From Acephala macrosclerotiorum (Eukaryota > Ascomycota > Leotiomycetes > Helotiales > Mollisiaceae): DNA of 64,000 nt. Below, one piece after another: positions 1 to 12,194 of this stretch. The position numbers and the translations under genes were made by a program. The notes beneath the pieces are model-generated. The model saw only the letters and a program-made list of their open reading frames with translations, had not been told where the DNA came from and did not search any database. Each line of letters begins with the position of its first letter. Positions within the stretch are counted from its first letter, which is position 1. The stretch is from the NCBI GenBank assembly GCA_014904845.1, contig MU119218.1, positions 182,774-246,773 on the forward strand. Reading direction: 5' to 3'.

Positions 1-2
1 TA

Positions 3-1313
3 TACTCACACACTCTTGACGCACTCATTGTAGCAGTGTCCAATGGAAAGCTATCGACTCTACAGTTTATTGATCCTGAGACTGGTGAAGATATGGCGCA
101 GCCGGTGGATCAAGAGAAAAAGCAACCGGTTGACTTCGTGTCTGGCCTTGGCACCCCCAATGAGAAAATCTTCCGCGTTTTCGAGTGGGCGTACAAGAAG
201 AATGGCAAGTTTTGGAACTTTCTCATTGCTGCTACAAGTCTAGGTCGAGTTCTGATCATCTCAATTGACCAAAAACCCCAGACGAAAGAGAATCGCCAGG
301 GTGACAAGGATCAAGCTCGCCGAAAAATCACTTACTACACGAGACACAGATTCAAGAGCATAGATCCTGTATATTCTGTGGCCGGGTTTCCGGAAGGCCT
401 TCTTTGGTGTGCTGGGGACAAGCTGTTCTGCGACATTCTCGATCAAACGCAAAAGAAATTCGTGCGAGCTGCGGAATACGATCTTCCTTCTCCGGCTATA
501 AATCTCGAGTATAAAGATGGAACTATTTTTGCCCTGACTAAATGCCACTCCTTGGAAGTACTCAGTTTGGTTCTGGATGAAGCCAATCCGACACGTTCGC
601 AAATAACTCGGACTTACGGCGATCAACTTACCCGCGATACGTTACATCACACAATGATCCTATTCCCTGAACAAGCTTTGCACCTGGTTTCTGACAAGTC
701 ATGCTCCTTGGTGGGGTTGTGGCCAATCACCGATACGAAGGCTGATACTCTCGAAGCAGTGTTTGAGGCAGAACTTCCCAATTCAATTCTGAGATTCCGC
801 TCTGCAAAATGCCGTCCAATCTGGGACTCCAGCTGGACTAGCGCTCGCGGGGATTCAAAGACAAACGGGACCAGAAGCGTTGAAGGTTGTCTAGAAGCAA
901 GGAACTCACCAGAGACGCTGGGGCTCTCGATTACCGGGTCACTCAGCCACTTCACTGTGCTGCGGCTCAAAGCCTGGAAGTATCTCAGGTTCCTGATTGA
1001 TCTGGCTATTCATTCACCTCAAGTCTGCAAGTTCACCTACAAAGATGGCCCAGTCTTGCTGACTGCTGTCACCGAGCCTAAGCTTAGGATGCAAATTGAT
1101 GGCGATATTTTGAAGCGTTGCCTGGTAGGCCATCAGCTGGAAAGCCTACTTCGAGTAGGCCAAAACACACCAGAGTCGAAGAAGATCTTTGAGAGATTTT
1201 GTGAGCTGCTTCGGGAGTACCATGAAGGAGAATTTCCTATAAGCGCGGGGCCAGAGGCGTATCTCGAGCAGGCATACATAGACCTGAATTACTTCCTTCG
1301 TCCTGTTTTGTAA
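3..1313 (+). CDS. C-terminal part of a CPSF-A/Mms1-like (DDB1/Rse1 superfamily) protein, 5' partial
   Basis: The reading frame is open to the left edge of the window, so the true start lies outside; the first visible residues, reading DALIVAVSNGKLSTLQF, look like a beta-propeller strand. About 436 residues remain and no intron is needed. The C-terminal 100 residues (IDGDILKRCLVG..LE..LRVG, then an ERFCELLREYHEG helix and a final YIDLNYFLRPVL) resemble the end of the CPSF_A domain shared by DDB1, Rse1, Cft1 and Mms1-type proteins. Family members are very large multi-propeller scaffolds acting in mRNA 3'-end processing, splicing or cullin-linked repair; which branch this is cannot be decided from the tail. 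Identification rests on pattern memory and is moderate. Confidence 0.55.
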   Translation, partial: YSHTLDALIVAVSNGKLSTLQFIDPETGEDMAQPVDQEKKQPVDFVSGLGTPNEKIFRVFEWAYKKNGKFWNFLIAATSLGRVLIISIDQKPQTKENRQGDKDQARRKITYYTRHRFKSIDPVYSVAGFPEGLLWCAGDKLFCDILDQTQKKFVRAAEYDLPSPAINLEYKDGTIFALTKCHSLEVLSLVLDEANPTRSQITRTYGDQLTRDTLHHTMILFPEQALHLVSDKSCSLVGLWPITDTKADTLEAVFEAELPNSILRFRSAKCRPIWDSSWTSARGDSKTNGTRSVEGCLEARNSPETLGLSITGSLSHFTVLRLKAWKYLRFLIDLAIHSPQVCKFTYKDGPVLLTAVTEPKLRMQIDGDILKRCLVGHQLESLLRVGQNTPESKKIFERFCELLREYHEGEFPISAGPEAYLEQAYIDLNYFLRPVL

Positions 1314-2103
1314 AAATCATTGTATATGATTTATGGTTCTAGCCATCTCTCTTACAAGTGGAACTAGCCACCTTAGTTTCATAACATTTTATCATAATAG
1401 AGGAGCTTCATCTACTGCGTAGAATAGACAAGGAATAGATGAATGACTTGCTTCGGTACTTCTAGTGATGGATGTATATAAGCCCCAAAACTGCGACATC
1501 GAAGCTGGAATGAGTGACTCATATTATTGTCTAACGTTTGAACATTGTAGTGAGCCTGGGACCCTTTAGTCGGTGAAGGACAAAGGAACTCGGGACTTTT
1601 GGCAGCGAATTTTTGCTATTTTAGGGGAGACATATTGCGTTTCCTTGTGAATGAATTCTCCAAAGCTTTCTGAGAGACAATATAAATTATTCGCAAGTGT
1701 TTCGATTGTGACGCGGACACAGATTCGTAAATGCAAAATGGAGCAAAAGAGGCAAACGGAGGGGCATTTTAGCGCACAGACCAACTCGCTTATCATTGTG
1801 CGGGGCATTGATGCCTCTTAACCTCAACCTTGAATAATTCCACAAATCCGCCATTTCTGTTTCCCCAGAGGCAAATTCCACGAATTCCCTCGAGCACCAA
1901 TCTGCCACTTCTCCAAAAGAACACTAGTCTAATACCTCCGTATTTGGCATAGCAGAGTGCATCAGGAGTGCGTTGAACGCCCTATAGCCACACTTGCCAC
2001 AATCCTCCTGCTGGCAGATTTGTACAAAATTCACTTTTCGATTTCCGATATTACGACACGATCACTTCTACGAAGCACACGCTCACTTTTCGAATAATTC
2101 AAA
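1314..2103. other. Intergenic: 3' flank of the CPSF-A-like gene and promoter of eIF5B
   Basis: I see no coding exon here. The last ~100 bases before the eIF5B start are pyrimidine-rich and then A-rich around the ATG, as is common for strongly expressed fungal genes. Confidence 0.5.
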
Positions 2104-5100
2104 ATGCCGCCAAAGAAGAAGAACAATAAGAAGGCGAATGATGACTGGGAGGCGGATTTGGCAGAGACTGCCCCCGCGGCTGTATCTACACCCCCACCAG
2201 AGACAGGCAAAGACACCCCCGCCGAAGCAGACGCGGAGGAGGAGTTCCCGGCTGGAGGCCTGATGGCTATGATGCGCAAGCGAGATAAGAAGAAGAAGAA
2301 GGGGAAGCAGGATGAGGATTTTGTTGAGGGGGAGGATCCACCGGCTGCGGAAGAGGCGCCAGATTTGACTGAGAAGGCGCCGGCTGAGGCTTCGATAGAG
2401 GATGAGTTTGCACTGCCAGATAAGAAGGGGAAGGGGAAGGGTGCGCAAGCTAAGCCGGCTGCGAAGGTGGAGGAGGTGGATGCTGAGGGTGGAGATGATG
2501 AGAGGGGCGCGGATGGGAAGGTGTTGACTAAGGCTCAGAAGGAGAAGTTGAAGAAGGAGCGCGAGAAGCAGCGAAAGAAGGAGAATGTAAGTTCTCAATG
2601 TTCGAAATTTATATCTGCCTGGTCTAATGCGATGCTCGTCCACAGGCCGCCAAGAAGAAGACCACCGCACCTGCTGCGAAGGCTGCTCCCGAACCTGAGA
2701 AGGCTATCGAAACGAAGGTCGAGGAACCAGTAGCTGCTGCGAAACCTACGGCTGGTAGTAAAGGCAAGAAATTACCTGCAGCTTTGGCGAAGCTTCAACA
2801 ACAACAAGAAGAAAAGAAGCGACGGGAAGAGGAGCAAGCCCGACTCATCGCCGAGGAGAAGGCACGGATTGAGGAGGAAGAGCGACTAGAAGCAGAGGAA
2901 TTGAAACGAAAGGAGGAGGCGAAGGCCCTGAAGAAGCAAAGGGAAAAGGAGAAGATTGAGCAACAAAAGAAAGATGGCACATATCTTACGAAGGCTCAGA
3001 GGGATGAGAAGCTTAGAAACGAGATGAAGTTGAAGCAGATGCTTGCGTCTGGCGTCAAAGTCGGCGGTTTAGACGGAGAACCAAAGAAGAAGCCCACTTA
3101 TGACAATAAGAAGAAAAAGGGCGGCAAAAAGAACCCCGAAGAGCTCAAAGTACGTATAGCATTCTTTGGGTCGATTCGCAATAACTAACTGTATTACTAG
3201 GCTGAGGAGGAGAGATTACTAGCTGAGGCTGCTGAGCGGGCACGAGAAGAGGCCGAGCGAAAGTTGGCTGAAGCTGCAGCAAAAGCTGAAAAGGAAGCCG
3301 CTGAAGCTGCAGCCGCTAAAGAAGCAGAAGAAAGCGAGCCTGAGGACGATTGGGCGGCTGCCGCCGCTGAAAGTGAAGACGACATAAAGGAGAGTTGGGA
3401 CGCCGACTCAGAAGAGGAAAGAGAGAAAGCTGCAGCCAAGAAGGCGGCGGCGCATGCCAATGGCAAAGCAATCCCCGTACGTAGTAGCAAGAACGACGAA
3501 GAATCAGAATCCGAGTCAGAAGAAGAAGAGTCTTCTGACGACGAGGAGACTACTGCACGTCAAGCAGCTGAGGCACAAAGAAAGAAAGAGGCCGCAGAGA
3601 GACGAGAGAAGGCACATCAAGCTGCAATGGCAGCACGGTCAAAAGACAACTTGCGGTCACCCATTTGCTGTATTCTTGGGCACGTCGATACTGGCAAGAC
3701 CAAATTGCTCGACAAGATTCGACAAACCAACGTCCAGGAGGGTGAAGCAGGAGGTATCACGCAACAAATCGGTGCCACCTATTTCCCTGTCGAAGCAATC
3801 AAGCAGAAGACCCAAGTCGTCAATAGGGACGGTAGTTTTGACTTCAAGGTTCCTGGTCTCTTGGTTATTGATACGCCTGGTCACGAGTCTTTCTCCAATC
3901 TTCGTTCTCGTGGTTCATCTCTGTGCAATATTGCTATCTTGGTGGTCGATATCATGCACGGACTGGAACCGCAGACTCTGGAATCCATGAAGCTACTGCG
4001 AGACCGAAAGACTCCTTTCATTGTTGCTCTGAACAAGATTGATCGTCTTTACGGCTGGAAGAAGGTAGATAATAATGGTTTCCAAGAGAGTTTAGCACTT
4101 CAGAACAAAGGTGTTCAAAACGAGTTCCAAAAGCGACTGGATGAGACCAAGGTTGCTTTTGCAGAGCAAGGCTTCAATGCTGAACTCTTCTACGAAAATA
4201 AGTCGATGGCCAAGTTCGTCTCTTTAGTACCCACATCTGCTCACACCGGTGAAGGTATCCCAGATATGCTTAAGCTGATTTTGCAACTCACCCAAGAGAG
4301 AATGGTTGGTTCTCTGATGTACCTTTCGGAAGTCCAAGCTACCGTTCTCGAAGTTAAGGCTATCGAAGGTTTCGGTATGACCATCGATGTCATTCTGTCG
4401 AACGGTATCCTTCGAGAAGGCGACCGTATTGTTCTTTGCGGTGTGGAAGGTGCTATCACGACAAATATTAGAGCACTGCTTACTCCTGCACCACTCAAGG
4501 AACTTCGATTGAAGTCGGCATACGTCCACAACAAAGAAGTTAAGGCAGCACTCGGTGTCAAGATTAGCGCTCCCAACCTAGAAGGTGCTATTGCTGGATC
4601 AAGATTGATGGTCGTCGGTCCCGATGATGACGAGTCAGACATCGAAGAAGAGGTACTGTCAGATCTCGGTGCTCTCTTCAAGCGTGTAGAGAAGTCCGGA
4701 AGGGGTGTCACAGTCCAAGCCTCAACACTCGGGTCCCTCGAAGCCTTGCTCGACTTTTTGAAGGTCTCCAAGATCCCTGTAGCAAACGTCGGTATTGGGC
4801 CAGTCTACAAGCGAGATGTCATGAACTGCGGTACCATGCTCGAGAAGAACAAAGAATACGCTGTCATGCTCTGTTTCGATGTCAAGATCGACAAGGAAGC
4901 ACAACTCTACGCCGATGAACAAGGAATCAAGATCTTCACTGCAGACATCATTTACCATCTCTTTGACGCTTTCACTAAGCACATGGCTCTCATTGCAGAA
5001 AAGAAGAAGGAAGAATCGAAGCTCGACGCTGTCTTCCCTTGCGTTCTCAACACCGTTGCTGTTTTCAACAAGACTGGTCCCATCGTCGTCGGCGTCGATG

Positions 5101-5504
5101 TCGTGGAAGGTAATTTACGCATGCACACCCCAATCGCGGCCGTCAGGCAAAACGCAGTCACAGGCCTCAAGGAAATCGTCAGTTTGGGCAGAGTGTAAGT
5201 TTTCTCCCACCTACTCCTACTCCCAATATCATAATCAATCACTAACATACGAAACAGTACAAGCATCGAGCGCGACCACAAGCAAGTCACAATCTGCAAG
5301 AAAGGCCAACCATCCGTGGCAGTCAAGATCGAAATGGGTGGTCATCAACCCACATACGGCAGGCATCTTGAAGAGAAAGACTCGTTGTATTCGCTCATTT
5401 CGAGGAAAAGCATTGATACGCTTAAGGAGTTTTATAGGTCGGATGTTTCTAACGATGAGTGGTTGCTTATCAAGAAGCTGAAACCGCTTTTTGATATCCC
5501 TTAG
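2104..5504 (+). CDS. eIF5B: Eukaryotic translation initiation factor 5B (ribosome-dependent GTPase)
   Basis: Four exons join in frame: 2104-2586, 2646-3149, 3201-5194 and 5258-5504, giving about 1075 residues, the usual size for fungal eIF5B (yeast Fun12). The first ~480 residues are a Lys/Glu-rich low-complexity tail beginning [10 protein letters not shown]. The GTPase core then shows G1 GHVDTGKT (about residue 489), G3 DTPGHE (about 553) and G4 NKID (about 607), followed by the beta-barrel and C-terminal domains ending in LKPLFDIP. eIF5B promotes 60S subunit joining and positions initiator tRNA in the cytosol. Introns are 59, 51 and 63 bp with GTAAGT/GTACGT donors. The start is the first ATG of the open frame and follows an A-rich leader. 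Identification is essentially certain. Confidence 0.96.
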
Positions 5505-6079
5505 ATGGGTATTGAATTGCTTGGGGTTGAAGCAGCGAGGTTGTGGACCAGTTGAGGTCGGAAAGAGTCTAGGGCTGTGGAAGTCAGAAGGGGTGATACA
5601 TGATGAGTGGGTGGTGGTTGGGGTAGGGGAGTTTGTATGCATAGCGCGAAAAGATTTTCTCTCTTGCTTTCTTACCATCCATCCCGTTGTTGGATCTTGT
5701 TTGGCATTGCATGGTATTAGCAAAAGCTGTAGATAGAACAGAATACAAATACAAGCAAATATACGTTTACTGTCTGGTTCATCAGTCCGCAATGTTGTTT
5801 ACCTCCCAAGTTGGTGGTGATATGTAACCTGGGCCGGAAGAAAATGGGAGGTGAGAGTGATCACAGTGAGAAAATTTGGAAGTAATTAGGTGGAATAATT
5901 TAAGAACCCGAATTAAGATCCTGAAGCCTTTGCCAGCAAGGCCTAAGAGCATCGTCAATCAGTACTCCAGAACGCCTTGCTTTCCCAAAACATCACAGCA
6001 TCAAATCCAGGGTATCTCAAACACTCCACTCTCCTTCCCCTAGTCACCATTCCCTTCCGTATCTAGTGGGATCATATCT
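5505..6079. other. Intergenic between convergent genes
   Basis: Shared 3' flank of eIF5B (plus) and the DUF7053 gene (minus). No coding or RNA feature seen. Confidence 0.5.
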
Positions 6080-7237
6080 CTATTCCAACTCAACCGGAAA
6101 TCCCTTATGTGCAGGCGTGGGACGCCCCGGCTCTAGAATCTGAGGCGTCTTCCTCGGCGGCGGCGGAGCCAAAGAACGCTGACTGCTCCTCCAGGCATCA
6201 ACCTTCTCCTCCGAATGTAGCTCTGCCGCATAAGTCATCGGTAGCAATGTCTCTTCCTGTTGCGGCTGCAGCGGTGGTTGATAAGAAGCTCTGTAAGGAT
6301 TTGCTTGTCCATATGCCGGATCCACATTATGCATCGAAGGACTTCGCATGGGATTCGGGTTTTGGTTCAAGTTTTGCCATGATACTCGCTGGTTGTATGG
6401 GTCTCGGACGTTGTGTGGGGTCTCTTGTGGTGGTTGGTATGAGGATCTGTTCGAGATCATGGAGACGCGGTTGTTTTGTGGGGAGAGAGCTGAGTTGTAG
6501 AGTCCTAGCCCCGAGTTCTTCTCTCCGAAGTGGGAGAGCTCGAGAGGGCGGAAACTGCTTACGCTGCTGTTGTCTGTCGCAGGGCTCAGGGATAGATGCG
6601 GATTACTTGAGAAGGGTGATTGATTCCCGTCGTCGCTCGTGCTTTGTTCGGATATGGAAGGGGGGTAGGGTGAAGCTTGCGACCCGGCGAATATCTCTTG
6701 GTTTTTCATTGAAGCGTCGACGATTTGGGCTTTTACCAAGAGGCGATCGACGAGTTTGGAATGGGCCTTCTGGAGGGTTTTCTTGACGAAGGACGTCATC
6801 ATGAAGTTGCATTTCATGTCGACGTCTTCTCGGAGCCAGAGGCCGGATAGAGGAGCTCCAACACCCAACTCGACAGGCGCTAAGGGCTCGCCGGGAAGAG
6901 ATCCTCCCAGAGTCCATTTCCCCTTGATATTCAGCCCCATCGGCGCATAGCAGTGTGTTTGGAGTCCATTCTCGAGGTCGTGAAAGCAGCAGGTGTATGA
7001 TACCTTCCCGGAAGCCAGTCCACCTGGCAGATATTGAACTTTATCGGTCAGAGAGTACCAGACACAGTGATACTCTTCTGCCGTCGCATTTGGCGGCGGT
7101 TTGATGGGATGTCGCTCTTCGACTAGAGGGTTGAGGTCTATCATCTCTGTATGGCTTCGGAGGGTTTCCATGACGGTCTCTCGAGAGATGCCAGCGGGGA
7201 GTGGGGTAAGCGTCGTGAATACTGATCTTTTCGACAT
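6080..7237 (-). CDS. DUF7053 domain protein, fungal-specific
   Basis: A single minus-strand exon of 385 residues. I start at the ATG of MSKRSVFTTLTPLPAG (7237) because that is where the conserved domain begins; an in-frame ATG 41 codons upstream exists but the added peptide is low-complexity and unlike the family. Residues 1-~175 form the conserved domain: ISRE, then DLNPLV.ERHPI, a YLPGG loop, FHDLENGLQTHCYAPMG and LREDVDMKCNFMMTSFVKKT, which I recognise as the DUF7053 family of filamentous ascomycetes (lipid-binding-like fold suspected, function unknown). The remaining ~200 residues are Ser/Pro/Gln-rich and probably disordered. Family recognition is good; function is not known. Confidence 0.8.
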   Translation of the reverse strand: MSKRSVFTTLTPLPAGISRETVMETLRSHTEMIDLNPLVEERHPIKPPPNATAEEYHCVWYSLTDKVQYLPGGLASGKVSYTCCFHDLENGLQTHCYAPMGLNIKGKWTLGGSLPGEPLAPVELGVGAPLSGLWLREDVDMKCNFMMTSFVKKTLQKAHSKLVDRLLVKAQIVDASMKNQEIFAGSQASPYPPSISEQSTSDDGNQSPFSSNPHLSLSPATDNSSVSSFRPLELSHFGEKNSGLGLYNSALSPQNNRVSMISNRSSYQPPQETPHNVRDPYNQRVSWQNLNQNPNPMRSPSMHNVDPAYGQANPYRASYQPPLQPQQEETLLPMTYAAELHSEEKVDAWRSSQRSLAPPPPRKTPQILEPGRPTPAHKGFPVELE

Positions 7238-8882
7238 TGTGGCTAGCGACTTTGCGAGTTTGGTAAGTTGAGAATTCGAAGTGAGAAGATGATAAGAAAA
7301 CAGAAAAGGAAATTGAAGGGGGAAGGATGGTGTTGATGTATGAGAGCTGTCAGCACTCAATGCGACAACAACACCAACCCCTGCGTATCACAAACTAAGA
7401 TTCCTCAAGGGCCATAATTAGCTAACTATGAACCCCGAATTATTATTCTCATCTTTCACAGCCCGAAGGCATGCGGAGGGACCGGCTGCCGAATCTAAAC
7501 GGCTTCGAAGCATCCGACACTAACTAGACGGACGGGATGTCTCCCTCTGACGAGTCGTGGGCTGGCTGAAGAAGAGCCACCTCCTCCATGCACCATTTGC
7601 TCAAAAGCGCTGAAATAAGCTGCGTCTTGGCTGCTGATCATGAAGCGAACAAATCATCTCCACGCACACTCATTCTGACCAACGGAAAGGAGGAAAGTGT
7701 GCGCTGGAGTGGCGGAGATCTTGGCTGCGCCCGCTGCACCAAATGGTCGGAAGCCAATCACAGCCAATCACAACCAGTCACAGCCAGCTAGCCTTCTATT
7801 CTAGGAATCATGGTTCAGTCCCACACGGGGAAATGTTTTTAGAGACGACTTAGAAAGGCAAGCATCTCATCCACCGGTCTCGATTGGCTTCGAGCGTTGG
7901 CAGCAGCATCGCAGCGAGATACACGTCTCTGTACCTGCAATTGATCCAAGCAGCTCAAAGCTTGTTCTCTATGCCACCGATCGAACGAACCGAAGTCCAG
8001 GCCGTCTAGCAGAGCTCGATGGATACCTCGCAACAGTATTGTTCATGTCCCAACTTGCGTGGACTTGGTCGAGCTTCGCTGATGGATGAATTTTCGTATA
8101 CTAAGAGCATCATGCCAGACTGTTGACGATCATTCAGTCCAGCTCTTCCTAGCCTTTCGAACCCTCGAGAAGACCAGAGCCAGCAACTTGCCAAGTTGTC
8201 CATGTTCATGAGTTGAACGCTTGATATTGTCACGCTGCCGCAATATGGGTGTCCGAGCCACGATGAACGGTTGTGCAAACCTGAAAATTGAGATGCTCAC
8301 AGGCCTTGATAGCTTTTCGTATTTGGTTTCGCCGCTGCTTGGCTTCTTTCCTTGTCTACATCGCCGTTGCTTTGCTTGTAGTCCCAATCCTTCGTCTCAT
8401 TCAGCATATATCGGATCAAGGAATCATGGAAATACCAAACTTCATAAAGCGAGCGATGAATTCTGAAAGGGATATGCGACTGTCAAGGTTGGTAGGTAAG
8501 GTAAGGCAGGAGCGGAGGGAGTAGGCGTCGGCCTCGCTTGCAAAAGAATTGCCCCAAAGAGGAAATCGTCGTCGCATGGACATATCCCGCTAGATGGCCT
8601 TCGTCATAACAACAACAGAGACCTTGACAATATCGCAAGACAACTCCAACAAATCAGAGGAGTAGCTTCCGCAGTAAAGTATCTGAATTCCATGCCTTTA
8701 CACTAGCTAACGATCACAGGGCGAGGAGGAACATCTAGAAAGCGCCAGTGCGCTCTTTCACAACGCAGAAATCAACGCAAGCAGCTGGCAGCACCACGCC
8801 GCGACGTGTTGTGCCAGGTAAGTCAGAGACTATAAGTTGTATAAACATAGCTAACCAAGATTGAAACAAACGTAGAAAGGAA
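7238..8882. other. Intergenic, divergent promoters; short CCAATCACAG-type repeat
   Basis: Lies between the divergent DUF7053 and zinc-finger genes. At about 7753-7787 a ~10-bp unit of the form ccaatcacag occurs three to four times with small changes, giving clustered CCAAT boxes. Just upstream of the next gene, 8818-8875 has a GTAAGT donor, a GCTAAC branch site and a TAG acceptor, and probably is a 5'-UTR intron. No convincing coding exon. Confidence 0.45.
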
Positions 8883-11800
8883 ATGGCTACCTCCACCGTC
8901 AACAAAGTCCACATTAAAGCCGAAGAGGAGGAGCAGACGCGTCCACAGATCCCAGAGATGCCCAAAACTGTAGGTACACCAAAAGGCAAGTGCATTGCCA
9001 CAGATAAACCTAGGATGAGAAGCAAAAGCATGCCTTGGCAAAAGCAATGGGATGCTTTTCGTGCGGCGGAGGCAAGTTCGCCTGGCCGTAGCCCCCAAGT
9101 ACGAATTGTATACGAAGAAGTGGAAGATAGTCAAGCCCGCATTGACAGCCCAATACCCCAGGCCGCTCAGAGCAATGGGGTCCAAGACAACTCAGAGAAT
9201 GATAACCTTGGCATCGAGGCTCACGAAGAGAGAGACGAGCCTGTCGAGACAGGTCGCAGGTAAGTCACCTTCCTTGAACAGTATACCATTTTGCCCGTAG
9301 TCTCTTGAACCTTAAGGTGTCAAATTATCTACAACCACTTGAACATGCAGCCCTACTTCTTGAATACACAAAGGGGCTATGCTGACTTGGCTTTTCGGTT
9401 CAGATCCTCGAACGGTCGCGATGGCCATATGAACGTCAACCTTGGTGATGGCAACACAGCACAAGTTGATGTTGCAGTCGCGATTGGCCGAGAGGTTCTC
9501 AAGATCCTTAATACTACATCGCAAGAGAGGGATACACTTGCGAGAAAGAACAAGAAGCTTAAGAACAAGAACAGACTCCTTGTGGAGGAGAACATGTCAT
9601 TCAAGCTATTGTTGGCTCAACATGGCATATCTTTGGATTGTATCAAAGAGTTTGAGGGTCCTCAAGGCCACGATCCAGGTGATCTCTCTGATAGCGTGTC
9701 AATCAGCTCAGGATCATCCGAGGGAGATAACCCTCCCGGGGAAGCCTCTGCGGGAGCACCAACCTCGGTTCCGGTTGCTCAATCTGCTGAGGGTCCCACT
9801 CGAATCCCTGAGGCTGGGCCATCCGCTGCAGAATCTTCTGTCGAAACCCCCTCAGAAGCGCCAGCCATAGTTTCCCAGTCAACTGAGATCTCCGCCCAAA
9901 GCCCAAGCTCCGGTGAGTCTGGCATTACCTCTCCTGGCAGCGGCTCGGGAGGTCATGAACCTTCCTCTACATTATCGGGCCCTCCTGCAAAGCGCCTAGC
10001 AGACACAGGCTCTCAAAGCAAATTGCAGGTCGATGCTAATCTGGACAATCAAAGCAGAGATGGTATGCATACCGCGGCGGGCATTGACGTAGCCAGAAAA
10101 TCATCAAGCACACATGATCAGGTAACTATGCGGGAAGAAGATTCTCATGAGAATATGCCGCCTGTCAACAACGAGCCAAGCTGGAGGGAAAGAGCTGAGT
10201 CTGTCCAGACCATGGACAGTGTTAGCAATAATCCACCAAGTTCGCATTCAAGAAGCCAAGCAAAAGTCTCTTTCAAGGAGAATATACCTCTTATCAGGAG
10301 CGAATCGAACAAGGCAGGAAAGGCCAGATCTAGCCTAGCCATAGAAAGCGATACAGCTAAGAATCCACAAATCACACGGGCGTCACTAGCCAGTAAGGAG
10401 CAGTACCATGAGGAGAACATGTCGCATAACAATGCTGGTATGAACCATATGAGACAAGACAATCCTAGCACCATTATCAACGAAAGTACAGCCAAGAATG
10501 TACTGAGAACATCTAGCATTCTAGATAATCCTGGAAAGGACTTTCGCAAGGAGAACATCCCTCCTACCAGGAACGGAATCACATGGAGAAGCCAAGTCGA
10601 TGTAGTCTTGGCGGCAAAGAGTGATATAGCCAAGAAGGGCGAGGCAACCAAGATCCAAGGAGACACTCCGGACCTCCCAGTCAAACAGGGTCAGGATGTT
10701 CGGAAGGTAAGCAAGAGAGGCGGCGATGAGAACGGAGAGGTACTGAGCACTCTGAGTAAGCGTCGCCGAATGGAGAATGAGACTCAATTACCATCAAACT
10801 CCAAGACTGCTACTCGACAAATTTCCAGCCAACAATCTCCAGAGGCGGTCAAATCGAGTATTATTCAGCCAGGTGATCATACTCAGACTTTAGGTCTGAA
10901 GGAACGGGGCTCCAACGTAGATAATGTCAGCCGCAAGAATCTCCAAAGACAACTAGACACTGAAAGCTTGGGGCACGAGAAGATGCGACAGGTTGAGGTC
11001 AAGGTCCTGGAGTTGAGAGACCGACTTGAGGATGATGGGTGAGTAGCTTCCCCACAGCGCCTTCAGATCTGCACCACAGACTCTTTAAGAAATCTTGAAA
11101 GGCGTTTCGATGTCGCACGAGACCCAGATGCGGAAGCTGACAGTTTACAGAATGGCTGAAGCTGAGATCGAACAGCAAACGGATGCTTTGAGACGAAGAT
11201 TGTTGAAGAGGGTTGAGCAGGAGAGCGCCACGAAGGCTAATGAGTTGGCAATGCAGCAAGCTCGTGAACTAACAGAGGCCAAGACAATCAAATTCGAACA
11301 AGGTCATGAGAACCTCACCTTTGACTATATTCCACTTTCACGAACCAAAGCCGTCATGGAGCAACTCTACGGTCATCAACGCCAGGAGCCAAATATGTTG
11401 GTCAAGGCTAAGCATCCTGATGACCCTTCGCGACTTTTAGCCCCTCGGGAACTGGACTATGATGAGGATGAAGTTAGACTCGAGGAGGATAGAATAGTTT
11501 CGGCCTCACTTATCCGACGCGAGCTGACTGGCAAGTTGCGGCAAGAGACCTATGTGCATGAGCTCTACAACTTTGTGAAGAAGAAAGGCGAACAGAAGTT
11601 CAGATGTCAAGTCATGGGATGTCCTAAGCACTACTTCAAAGATGTGGATTCCTGGACAAACCACTTTGAACAAGAGCACTCAGAAGACTTGAGAGACTTG
11701 AAGAAGAAGGTAGGTGAGGTTGGGGCCGTCCCCAGAATGTCGCTAATGTTCTTTAGCATGGTATTGCCTGTACTTCTGTTCTTGACCCTATCCAGATCGA

Positions 11801-12194
11801 GTCCTCCGAACCAGAGATGGTGAGTGAAGGCATAGCAGTCGGTCGAGCGTCACTAAAGTTTTTCTAGAATAGCGTTTCAAGCTCTCGAGTTCCAGATCCT
11901 GTCCAGACTAAGTCCTCAAGACCAAGTGCTTATGTTGACGGCCAAGTCCCTACACTTTTAGAAGGAAGCAGTACTCAGAAAAAGAGAAAGTACCCCGACG
12001 AGCGGTTCTATTACAACGAGGGCCCCAATGAACTGGATTACGACGAGGACTCAACCCAAGTCGAGGAGTCTCCCAAAGTCAAGAAGCCGCTCACCACTAT
12101 CGGAGAACCTTCTGCACCTACTCCGAAAGTGAGACCTCGAGTTTCTTTCCTGCTCCCCATGAAACCCCCAACTCTCAGCGGGAGAAAATGTTGA
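8883..12194 (+). CDS. Uncharacterised large protein with one C2H2-type zinc finger, coiled coil and KEN motifs
   Basis: I propose five exons: 8883-9259, 9317-11038, 11151-11709, 11757-11819 and 11868-12194, 1015 residues, all joins frame-consistent. The first acceptor (9316) and the 112-bp second intron are the least certain; the second has a CTGAC branch just before TTTACAG. Visible parts: a charged N-terminus; a coiled coil around residues 180-220 (QERDTLARKNKKLKNKN); a long Ser/Pro/Glu-rich middle with degenerate repeats carrying HENMPP, KENIPL, EENMS and KENIPP; a second coiled coil (MAEAEIEQQTDALRRRLLK); and, at 11602-11675, a finger of spacing C-x4-C-x13-H-x4-H (FRCQVMGCPKHYF..). A basic KKRKYPDERF stretch near the end may be a nuclear signal. 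I do not recognise the family; nuclear function is inferred. Confidence 0.65.

Noticed and set aside
3197..3490. Ala/Ser-rich frame opposite eIF5B
   Set aside because: It is the antisense shadow of the Glu/Lys/Ala-rich N-terminal region of eIF5B.
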